Shown: positions 1 to 8,699 of the stretch, in pieces
Numbering within the stretch: the first letter of the stretch is position 1
Layout: each line of letters starts with the position of its first letter
Origin: an uncultured Saprospiraceae bacterium
GTDB lineage: Bacteria > Bacteroidota > Bacteroidia > Chitinophagales > Saprospiraceae
Length of the DNA stretch: 64,000 bases
NCBI GenBank assembly: GCA_938045585.1
Contig: CALIAU010000020.1
Span: 122,767 to 186,766 of the forward strand
Direction of reading: 5' to 3'
The notes under the pieces: generated by a model
What the model was told of the DNA's origin: nothing
The model's database searches: none
What the model saw: the letters and a program-made list of their open reading frames with translations, nothing else
Made by a program: the position numbers and the translations under genes

Positions 1-750
1 TGCCCTGCCATTTTCCAAATACTTAAGTCCTTGGTCAAATTTGTTTTCTTTTATTGCAAGTTTGGATTCTATAAACGATAATAAGTATTGTCCTTTGTGG
101 AAATTGAGGTCGTTCCACACATCTTTTGTCTTATTTATAAAGTCTTTAGTTTTTTCTCTATTATCCCTTTTGAGATGTAGAAAAGCTAAATTCTGGTATA
201 TGTAACCTATATCTGTACTGTCTAAGACTGCTGTAGCAATTGCCTTATTATAGTAAGTTTCCGCTTCATTTAATTCTCCAATATGTATTTTTATCAATCC
301 AAGGTTTTGGAAAACAGCTGCTTGAATCCGTTTATTTTTACCTCTGTTCGCATAATCTTCAGCTTTCATTAGATAATACATAGCTGATTCATAATCTTTT
401 TCCACTATTAGAATTAAAGCAATGTACATTTGGTTGAGTGCGAAGTGCTCTGGTACAGTCTCTTTTTCGAAAAATTCTTTTTCGCCTTTGACCAAATATT
501 CTCTGGCTTTCTGAAAATTTGAGTTTTCGTATTCAGCAACTCCTAGTAGGTTGTATGCTAATAAGAAGTCTGCACAGGTTAAGGATGTATATTCTTTATA
601 AAGTTTTTCTGCCTCTTCTACTGAAATCCCAGCTCTGGTTAGTGATTCGATTTTACCTTCTAAATGACTACAAAGATCTTGGGTATAGATAGATATAGAT
701 ACAAGCGTAAAGACAGAAAACAGCATGGTCTTTTTTAATGAGTATGTCAT
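1..750 (-). CDS. TPR-repeat protein, partial (runs off the left edge)
   Basis: My minus-strand translation from ATG at 750 gives MTYSLKKTMLFSVFTLVSISIYTQDLCSHLEGKIESLTRAGISVEEAEKLYKEY..., open to the window start; TPR-like repeats. Not in the ORF track because it is truncated. Confidence 0.75.
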   Translation of the reverse strand, partial: MTYSLKKTMLFSVFTLVSISIYTQDLCSHLEGKIESLTRAGISVEEAEKLYKEYTSLTCADFLLAYNLLGVAEYENSNFQKAREYLVKGEKEFFEKETVPEHFALNQMYIALILIVEKDYESAMYYLMKAEDYANRGKNKRIQAAVFQNLGLIKIHIGELNEAETYYNKAIATAVLDSTDIGYIYQNLAFLHLKRDNREKTKDFINKTKDVWNDLNFHKGQYLLSFIESKLAIKENKFDQGLKYLENGRA

Positions 751-1158
751 TGGTGTATCTTTGCAATAGATCTAGCTGAAGCTAATAAACTATTCTTTTG
801 AATATATCATTACTTTTTATCTAAGATAAGAACAATTCAAATATCAGAATTCTACTAAGCAATTGTATTTTAATGTATTGGGTGCATCTTCTGTACGTCT
901 AATTAAAAGCATGCTTGGCTAATCGCCGACAAAAGAATGTAAGATTCATAGATTGTGTTGCATGTGCTAGGCCAACTACTTTTCCTTTCTGTTCTAAGTA
1001 AAGAAAGCAAATTACTTAGTGCATCATTAAGATGATTCAGGATGTACGTTTACTAAAATAAGTATAACATATACTCAATGTGCAAGGCCTCCTTTCTCAA
1101 AAAAAGGGAACTTTAACTTATGATAATATGCAAAGAGGCTTATCTAATGTGATAGTCT

Positions 1159-1260
1159 CGCGTGAGCTTGCCTGGAGGGTTTTAAGTCCGCTAGGACCAA
1201 GCGAGCAGCGCGCCCGGAAGGGAACGACCCAGCTCTTATAGAGCTGTGGGCACGCCCAAA
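1159..1260 (-). repeat. Dispersed structured intergenic repeat, copy A
   Basis: Reverse complement TTTGGGCGTGCCCACAGCTCTATAAGAGCTGGGTCGTTCCCTTCCGGGCGCGCTGCTCGCTTGGTCCTAGCGGACTTAAAACCCTCCAGGCAAGCTCACGCG; near-identical core at 33428 and 41784. Confidence 0.93.
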
Positions 1261-1413
1261 CTAGCAAGAAAAGCTATATATATCAGTTAAAAACATATAG
1301 TATTAATCTATAATATGTTATTTTTGACCAATATTTCTAGCAATTACGCGTATTAATAGGAGGAATTAGAACAGGAGGGTTTAGTAAATTTTTAAAGACA
1401 AGTTACATATACG

Positions 1414-3930
1414 ATGAGCGAAAAAGGGAGTTCATTTTTTAAATGGTTATGGATTTTAATAATCGTAGGGACAATTTGCGTGATAGGGGTTTTTGTATTA
1501 GTCTCCTTTACAAAGATGCCTGATACGGAGGAGTTAGAAAATCCAAAATATGAGCAGGCTTCTATAATTTATTCACGTGAGAAGGAAGAGATAGGAAGGT
1601 GGTTCCGTTTTAATAGAGAGTCTGTGGATCATCATGAGCTCAACAAAAATTTGCAAGAAGCACTTATCGCTACTGAGGACGTGCGTTATTATAGTCATAC
1701 TGGAGTAGATGTGCGCGGTACTGCTAGAGCGTTTGCTTATCTAGGGAAACGGGGAGGTGCAAGTACGATAACACAGCAGTTAGCGAAATTGTTTTTTACT
1801 GAACGACCAGGCAATAGTCTCAAGCGTGTGTGGCAAAAGATGAAAGAGTGGGTTATCGCAATTGAATTTGAAAAGCGATATACGAAGGAAGAGATTATGG
1901 CGATGTATCTTAACAAGACAGATTTTGTGAATGACTCGCATGGTATTGCCGCAGCTGCGAACACATATTTTGGTAAGGACCAAAAGGACTTGAACATTGC
2001 TGAAGCGGCTACTCTCGTGGGTATGCTAAAAGGGCCTTCTCGTTATAATCCGATCTCAAATCCTGAGGCGGCAATTCAGCGGAGAAATGTGGTTCTGGGA
2101 CAGATGTTAAAGTATGATAAGTTAACGCAAGAAGAGTTTGATGCCTTGACAAAGGAGCCCATTGATAATTCTAGATATAAACGTACCATGCATTATGATG
2201 GCGTTGCTCCTTATTTTAGGGCTTCGCTTTCAAAGTATGTCAATGCCATTTTGCGTGATAATAAAATTACTAAACCGGACGGTACTTCTTATAATATTTA
2301 TCGAGATGGTATCAAGGTCTACACTACGATAGATTTAAAAATGCAAAAGCATGCCGAGGCTGCGGCAAACGCGCATATGGCTAAATTGCAGAAACGTTTT
2401 TTTACTGTGTGGGATGGATTAGATCCATGGACTTACGATGCTACGGATGAACAAAAACAAATTAGAAAGGATGGTCTTAATCAGGGGATTCGGGATTCTG
2501 AGCGCTATGCTAATCTGCGCAAGCGATATATGTCTGGGGCCTTCTCTGCTGTTTTAAAAGAAACACCCTCTGCCAAATTGCGTGACATAGATATTATCCG
2601 TATGATTAAGGAGGATAATGATGCGGGTTATCTGGTAAAACTGAATAGAAAGAAGACGATAAGCAAGGAGCAAATCAAGGTCTACAAAAAGATAATGAAT
2701 GGTTCGCATTTTGGAGAATTAAAAGATGCTTGGAATAGTCTGAATAAAGCGACGAGGAAGGCATTTAACAAAAAGACGAACATGAAGATCTTTGCCTATA
2801 ATGAGGCCGGCGAACGATCAGCAAATATGACTCCTCTGGATTCTATCAAGTATCATAGAAAGCATATGCAGATAGGTTCTATTTCTATAGAACCCGAGAC
2901 TGGTTTTGTACGTACTTGGTTGGGAGGCATCGGTAATAAGTATTTCAAATTTGACCATATCAATGCAAACAGACAGGTGGGTTCCACGTTTAAGCCCTTT
3001 GTCTACGGTACTGCTATCCAACAAGGAACATCACCATGTATGCGTATCAAAGATGCACGTTATACGATACCCGCAAATGACCCCAATTTTGGCTTGTTAA
3101 AAACCTGGGCGCCAGAGAACTCTTCTGGAAAATTTACGAATCAACCCGTAACCCTGTTAGAAGCTCTCAAGAAATCGCTCAACTCTATTTCCGTTAAGTT
3201 GATGATAGAACTGGGTACGCCTGAACCTGTGCGTCAAATGGCAGAAATGATGGGTGTAGATAAAAATAAAATTCCTAAGTTTCCTTCTATTGCCTTGGGT
3301 ACTCCTGAGCTTAACGTCTTGGAGCTTACCGCAGCATATGCCACCTTTGCAAATAATGGTGTCTATATTAAACCCACTTTTATAGAACGCATAGAAGATA
3401 AGGATGGTAAGTTGTTGTATAGATCTGTTCCAGAAAAACGAACAGCAATCAAGCCGAGGTATAATCATGCCATGGTCGAGATGTTGAAGTATGCTGCAAG
3501 CTTTGTGCACGATCGATTAGACGTAGAGTTTGGTGGAAAAACAGGTACTACCAATGATTATGTAGATGGGTGGTTTATGGGAATTACTCCTGAGCTTGTT
3601 ACTGGCACCTGGGTAGGTGGAGAGGACAACTGGATACGTTTCTTATCTCTGGCAGATGGTCAGGGAGGCGTCATGGCCAGACCTTACTTTATAGACTTTA
3701 TGCAACGCGTTGAAGGAGATTCTGATATCGATTTTGATTCCAACGCGACCTTTACTGTTCCGGAAGGAGAACTTGTCCATATGGACTGTACGGAATACGA
3801 TAAATTACGTCAGCAGAATCCTACAACTAAGGTGAAGGTTATTTCAAAGAAGAAGGGAGTCTTTGACGATGATGATGAGGAAGAAGAGGAGGAATTTGAA
3901 GAGGAGGAAGAAGAAGAGGGAGAGGAATAA
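1414..3930 (+). CDS. Penicillin-binding protein 1A (transglycosylase/transpeptidase) with polyacidic C-terminus
   Basis: GT51 motifs (EDVRYYSHTGVD, GGASTITQQLAK) and transpeptidase motifs (GSTFKPFVYGTAI, SLNS, GKTGTTNDYVDGWF). Confidence 0.95.
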   Translation: MSEKGSSFFKWLWILIIVGTICVIGVFVLVSFTKMPDTEELENPKYEQASIIYSREKEEIGRWFRFNRESVDHHELNKNLQEALIATEDVRYYSHTGVDVRGTARAFAYLGKRGGASTITQQLAKLFFTERPGNSLKRVWQKMKEWVIAIEFEKRYTKEEIMAMYLNKTDFVNDSHGIAAAANTYFGKDQKDLNIAEAATLVGMLKGPSRYNPISNPEAAIQRRNVVLGQMLKYDKLTQEEFDALTKEPIDNSRYKRTMHYDGVAPYFRASLSKYVNAILRDNKITKPDGTSYNIYRDGIKVYTTIDLKMQKHAEAAANAHMAKLQKRFFTVWDGLDPWTYDATDEQKQIRKDGLNQGIRDSERYANLRKRYMSGAFSAVLKETPSAKLRDIDIIRMIKEDNDAGYLVKLNRKKTISKEQIKVYKKIMNGSHFGELKDAWNSLNKATRKAFNKKTNMKIFAYNEAGERSANMTPLDSIKYHRKHMQIGSISIEPETGFVRTWLGGIGNKYFKFDHINANRQVGSTFKPFVYGTAIQQGTSPCMRIKDARYTIPANDPNFGLLKTWAPENSSGKFTNQPVTLLEALKKSLNSISVKLMIELGTPEPVRQMAEMMGVDKNKIPKFPSIALGTPELNVLELTAAYATFANNGVYIKPTFIERIEDKDGKLLYRSVPEKRTAIKPRYNHAMVEMLKYAASFVHDRLDVEFGGKTGTTNDYVDGWFMGITPELVTGTWVGGEDNWIRFLSLADGQGGVMARPYFIDFMQRVEGDSDIDFDSNATFTVPEGELVHMDCTEYDKLRQQNPTTKVKVISKKKGVFDDDDEEEEEEFEEEEEEEGEE

Positions 3931-3992
3931 TTATTGCCTTCTTAGGAATCGTTTTGTCTATTTCCACGTTATACTATCAAACCCGGCTATCC

Positions 3993-4508
3993 ATGCGTGT
4001 ATTTCGCTCTATCTTCCTATTATTTTTTCTCAGCATGCAATTTGCATTGCTCGCACAAAAAGATAGTATCACGGTTTATTATTTTCTGACGGAAGAATGT
4101 GTTGTATGCCAACAGTACACCCCTACTATGAATCGTTTGTACGAGTCTTTTAACTCCAGAAACCTATCCTTCGTAGGTCTATTTCCGAATCGCTTTTCTA
4201 GAGAAGAAAGCATCCAAGCTTTCAAAGAAAAATATAAGCTTCCTTTTGAACTAAAGCGGGAATATTATCAAAGTAAGACGAAGCGGTTTGGAGTAGAAAT
4301 TACTCCAGAAGTCGTTGTCTATAATGAAAGCAAGGAGTATATTGTTTATAAGGGAAGAATTGATAACTTATTTATGCGTGTAGGAAAACGTAGACGTGTG
4401 GTGACTAAGAAGGAGTTAGAAAACGTTTTGCTTGCATTACAAAACAATGAGGATGTTACCATAGAGAACACAAGCCCTGTAGGTTGCTATATTAATCTAA
4501 TCAAGTAA
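3993..4508 (+). CDS. Secreted thioredoxin/redoxin-like protein
   Basis: Signal peptide, CVVC redox motif, thioredoxin-like pattern including EITPEVVVYN and C-terminal PVGC. The track start is 3954; the Met at 3993 fits the signal peptide better. Confidence 0.75.
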   Translation: MRVFRSIFLLFFLSMQFALLAQKDSITVYYFLTEECVVCQQYTPTMNRLYESFNSRNLSFVGLFPNRFSREESIQAFKEKYKLPFELKREYYQSKTKRFGVEITPEVVVYNESKEYIVYKGRIDNLFMRVGKRRRVVTKKELENVLLALQNNEDVTIENTSPVGCYINLIK

Positions 4509-4517
4509 GCTATAACT

Positions 4518-6128
4518 CTAGAGTTTTATAATTTTTTGTGTGTACATTTTCTTTTCGTCTCTGACGTGAAGAATGTAAATTCCGGGAATTAAATGCGAAC
4601 AAGCTACGGTGTTAATTCCCTGACTGAGCTGCGCTTGTTGTATTAAGACGCCTGTTTGATTAAAAAGCTCTAGATGTAAGCCACCGTAGTCAGAAAAAAT
4701 ACGCAGATTTTCTTCAACAGGATTATTGAGTACTGTCAGGAGTTGCTCATCTACATTGTCTGTAGCTGTCATATTATCAAAGATCTGACAATTACTATCT
4801 AAAGGAAGTAGTTCGATAGGGTTTCCAGGTGTAAGATCTTTCCCTATAAAGGCGGGATAATCCGCTGGATAGCGGATAATTTTAAAGACGTCATTGAGAC
4901 TTGGAGTAATTCCTTGTTCGACTGGTCCTTCAATAATATCTACCGGATTCAGGTAATCCCATACTATTTTTCCGTCCACATTCACTTCGAAAAAATGTCC
5001 AGAGGTTCCCTCACAGATAAGAGCATTTTTATTAGGTAGGATTTGCACACTTGAAATACGTCCTGAGAAAAATTGTGGATCTGTATACTCCCAAATTGGG
5101 TTATCTGGTCCAAAGGCTTGTCCTTCTTCTAAGAAGTAATTATAATTCTCTATAGGTGCTATCCAACGTTCAACCCTGGATCTGTTCGGCTGCCAGTTAT
5201 TATTAAACACAGATAACTCGCCTGGTAGTCCTCCCTTAACCCATTCTACATTATGTTGGCCAGCAAATATTTTATCTCCCTGGTTGCCTCTAGCATAGAC
5301 CTGAGGGTTTCCGTAACGATATAGTATATCTCCCCCCATACCGGAATTTCCTCCAGTGGAGCCTTGCGCTTCTTCCGTAGTCGTACTTTTATCAATAATC
5401 CATATCTCACTAAAGTTTCTAGAACTGATTGCAATTTGATCTAATTCAGGGTTGTAATCTATTCCATTGCAATGCGCCCAATCTTGTCCAGAAGTAATTC
5501 CGAAATTAAAATTCATTCTTTCTGGATGATCTGCGATAACTCCAAAGTTTAGTTTGCTTGCGTCAAAGTCTTGAACCAGATGATCAAGCATACTCCACTC
5601 CCAGACAATGTTAGCTTCTGAGCTACCCACCATTTCTATCTCTATTACTTTTTCAATCCATACTCCCTCGTCGCTATTTCTACCATTTGCCTCTACTTCT
5701 TCGGCAGAGATCTTTGTCCAAACCATAGCGAGAAAATTTCCATTTGGGAGTGGTTCAATGTCGTGGTGAGAAAGATTATTTTCGTCTGCTATTGTATAGC
5801 TCCATAAGATGTCCCCATCCCAAGAATATAATTCAAACAAGCCACCACCACCGCCACCACTAAATGGACTTCCTATTCTTCCAGTACGTAATAGATTGCC
5901 ATTTTCAAGAAGGTATACACTTGCTCCTGGAAGCGTGTTGCTTTCCCAGGTGTTAATTACAAAGCCGCAATTATCTATGAGGTAGGTAGTTCTATTATTG
6001 GAAAATAAAGTATATCCATTATACGCTTCTTCTGTGTTTACGAACAAGCCAACTGTTTGCGTTTGTGTAAAGCCTAATTGCGGTATCATCACGCAAAGAA
6101 TGAAAACTAAGAATCTTAATTGCTGCAT
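4518..6128 (-). CDS. Arylsulfotransferase (ASST)-like secreted protein with T9SS C-terminal sorting domain
   Basis: N-terminal signal; NGYTLFSNNRTTYLIDNCGFVINTWES, SHHDIEPLPNGNFLAM; C-terminal QTGVLIQQAQLSQGINTVACSHLIPGIYILHVRDEKKMYTQKIIKL typical of type A sorting domains. Confidence 0.82.
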   Translation of the reverse strand: MQQLRFLVFILCVMIPQLGFTQTQTVGLFVNTEEAYNGYTLFSNNRTTYLIDNCGFVINTWESNTLPGASVYLLENGNLLRTGRIGSPFSGGGGGGLFELYSWDGDILWSYTIADENNLSHHDIEPLPNGNFLAMVWTKISAEEVEANGRNSDEGVWIEKVIEIEMVGSSEANIVWEWSMLDHLVQDFDASKLNFGVIADHPERMNFNFGITSGQDWAHCNGIDYNPELDQIAISSRNFSEIWIIDKSTTTEEAQGSTGGNSGMGGDILYRYGNPQVYARGNQGDKIFAGQHNVEWVKGGLPGELSVFNNNWQPNRSRVERWIAPIENYNYFLEEGQAFGPDNPIWEYTDPQFFSGRISSVQILPNKNALICEGTSGHFFEVNVDGKIVWDYLNPVDIIEGPVEQGITPSLNDVFKIIRYPADYPAFIGKDLTPGNPIELLPLDSNCQIFDNMTATDNVDEQLLTVLNNPVEENLRIFSDYGGLHLELFNQTGVLIQQAQLSQGINTVACSHLIPGIYILHVRDEKKMYTQKIIKL

Positions 6129-6306
6129 ACGGTATATTAAGTTCCGTAAAGATAGCTAAAACTAGACTTTGCTTGGTTGTTGTTTTGGTTGCGCATGTAG
6201 TATACGGGACAATACAGATGAAGATCCTGCCTGCCTGTGCAAGCAGGTAGGATGAAAGGATGAGGTTTTAAGTGCTCGAAAATAGATATTTTATTTTCTA
6301 AAGAGA

Positions 6307-7509
6307 TTAATAGTCTATAAATCCTAACTCGACCTGTTTCGTTTGTAGTTGATCTAAAAAACTATAGTACAATCTATTTCCAATTAATTCAATTTGTGGA
6401 AAACCGGTATCTCTTGCATTGGTATTTCTAGCAATTGATTGTGTTTCTACAATTCCTTTATCTATGTGCACTCGCGAAATCTTTACATCAGAAAATTCTT
6501 CATCGGCATCCATATATACTATGAGGGCCTCTTGCGTATTGAGTATTTTTACGTCCACTCTGCCGAGCGTCTTCCCTTCAGAAATAGTAAAGCGTTTTAT
6601 TTCCTTACGTAAGTTTGTATCGTAAAATGCTAGATTTACTTGTGGGTATTCATTGCTTGCCGTGTACCAGGCTGAGACAAGAAGATTGTTTTTAGTATCG
6701 ACACTGGGTCCGTTCACAGGACAGCCTGCGATCTTCCAATGGTCATTAGAAAACGGAATCGCTTGTGACCATTCCTTATCAAAAATCAACAAAGAAATAT
6801 CGCGATACTCGTCATCGCTCCTGTCTCTATATTGCACAAATAATTTTTCTCCGTCTGCACAAATAGTAGTTTGACAACAGTCACAGACCTTATCATCTAA
6901 AAGAACAGAGGCAGTCATCTCACCTGTTGATTTTAGGAAGCGTGTTCGCAATTGCATGACTCCGCCTCCATGGCTATGTTCTTCTTTAGTTTCAGCATGC
7001 CCTTTAGAATTTCTTCCGTCCAGCCAAACGAGTTGAATACCATCTTTATATGGAACACTGCTTACAAAACCATATTCACCCTTTACTTCTGAATCATTTA
7101 GTTTGTAGGTCTCCGAAATAGCTTTGTCTGCGATGGAATATATTTTAAATCGTATATCATAGTCATAAACACCCTCCCCGCTTTTTTCTAACCAATGCAA
7201 AAACAAATGTTGATCATCAGGAAACACCTGAACGGAAGGAAAGTCAGCCCAATTCACAAACCAGTCATCTCCCGAGACGATGCTCTGCTTTTCGCTCAAA
7301 TTTTTTCCTTGAATTTTGCTAAAGCCCAAATAGTTACTACTATCTCGAAATTCCACTTCACTTAGATATAGATTTCCCTTTCCGTCTTTTGCAAAATTTG
7401 GCAATTGACTCTGGACAAGACCAGTTCTAGAAAATCGAAATGTGCTTACAGGTTCGGAACAAGCAAGGAAGCCGCAAAGGCAAAGCATGAGATACGGAAG
7501 ACGCTTCAT
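6307..7509 (-). CDS. Lipoprotein, sialidase/neuraminidase-like beta-propeller
   Basis: Lipobox LCGFLACS; repeated propeller-like blades (WLDGRNSKG, NDHWKIAGCPVNGPSV). Confidence 0.6.
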   Translation of the reverse strand: MKRLPYLMLCLCGFLACSEPVSTFRFSRTGLVQSQLPNFAKDGKGNLYLSEVEFRDSSNYLGFSKIQGKNLSEKQSIVSGDDWFVNWADFPSVQVFPDDQHLFLHWLEKSGEGVYDYDIRFKIYSIADKAISETYKLNDSEVKGEYGFVSSVPYKDGIQLVWLDGRNSKGHAETKEEHSHGGGVMQLRTRFLKSTGEMTASVLLDDKVCDCCQTTICADGEKLFVQYRDRSDDEYRDISLLIFDKEWSQAIPFSNDHWKIAGCPVNGPSVDTKNNLLVSAWYTASNEYPQVNLAFYDTNLRKEIKRFTISEGKTLGRVDVKILNTQEALIVYMDADEEFSDVKISRVHIDKGIVETQSIARNTNARDTGFPQIELIGNRLYYSFLDQLQTKQVELGFIDY

Positions 7510-7542
7510 GAGTCAAAGAAACAAAATATCAATACGAATTTT

Positions 7543-8505
7543 TTAATTCCTAAGAAAAAATGGGCTTGGTACTCCTTTTGTGTTCAGGTCTATTTTAAAA
7601 ATGGATCCTGCATCTGGAAACTCTTGTAATTCCTCTTCGCTCATGTCTACTCGAGCGGAAGTAATGTAAAGAGTAGAAAGATTCTCTCCGCCAAAGGCAC
7701 AGGAGGTAACATTATGTGCTGGTACTTCTAGTTTTCGTAGAACCTGTCCTGTTAGGGGATCAAATTGAATGACTGCATTTCCATTCCACATCGCTACCCA
7801 AAGCTTATCGTTTTCATCTATTGCCATACCATCGGGAAAACCTAAGGAGTTGGGCACACGGACAGCAATGCGTTCGTTCGAAATATCTCCACTTGCCTTA
7901 TCATAATCAAAGGCTCGAATGTTCGATGTGGGTGTATCTATGTAGTACATCGTTTTTGCATCTTTAGTCCAGACAATTCCATTTGATATCGTGATCTTAT
8001 CTAAGCGTTCTTTATAAGAACCATCTGCTTCAATACTATATAGTTTTGCGGCAGCTTCGGTTTCGTCCATGCGCATGGTGCCTGCCCATAGTCTCCCTGC
8101 TGGATCACACTTACCATCATTGAATCTGTTCGTAGGAATATCTTTTTCTATGGCAGAAAACAGTTCTATTTTTTTTGTTTTAAGATTCAAGGAATAAATA
8201 CCATCTTCTAAGGCAAGGAGAGCGTTCCCTTCAGAAGTGGGCACTACTGTTCCTATCCTGGAAGGCAGGTCAAATGTTGTATTTGAATTATCTGCAGGTG
8301 TATAAATATGAAACTGTTTTCCTTCAATATCGATCCAATATAATGCATTTGTTTTGTGATTCCAGAATGCTCCCTCTCCAAGCTTTGCTTCCATTTTTAG
8401 TGTACGTTCTACTTTAGCAATAGGTCCAATAAAAATATTTGTTAGGTTTTTGTCTTTAGTTTGGGTGCAAGAATAGAAGAATAAGAATACAAGTAAAAAT
8501 CGCAT
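7543..8505 (-). CDS. SMP-30/gluconolactonase/LRE family protein
   Basis: LGEGAFWNHKTNALYWIDIEGK, FNDGKCDPAGRLWAGTMRMDE, ISNGIVWTKD, FPDGMAIDENDKLWVAMW are SMP-30 hallmarks. Confidence 0.9.
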   Translation of the reverse strand: MRFLLVFLFFYSCTQTKDKNLTNIFIGPIAKVERTLKMEAKLGEGAFWNHKTNALYWIDIEGKQFHIYTPADNSNTTFDLPSRIGTVVPTSEGNALLALEDGIYSLNLKTKKIELFSAIEKDIPTNRFNDGKCDPAGRLWAGTMRMDETEAAAKLYSIEADGSYKERLDKITISNGIVWTKDAKTMYYIDTPTSNIRAFDYDKASGDISNERIAVRVPNSLGFPDGMAIDENDKLWVAMWNGNAVIQFDPLTGQVLRKLEVPAHNVTSCAFGGENLSTLYITSARVDMSEEELQEFPDAGSIFKIDLNTKGVPSPFFLRN

Positions 8506-8699
8506 GCGTGTAGGTAGTGTTGTACGTCTCGAAGGTAGAAAATTCTATGTAAGCTAAGCTTAGTTAAATAAAATACTCCTTCATTTTATTGTAATCGTTT
8601 ACAGAGTCTAAAAGGCCTCCCAATTATATTTCATATTTAAAACAAGGTTGTGCATGAATTTCTCTGCTCATTTGTATATTACTTGTTCAAGAATCTTGT

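Noticed and set aside
3863-4066. 67-aa ORF (MTMMMRKKRRNLKRR...) at the pbp1A end
   Set aside because: Frame-shifted reading of the purine-rich acidic-tail codons.
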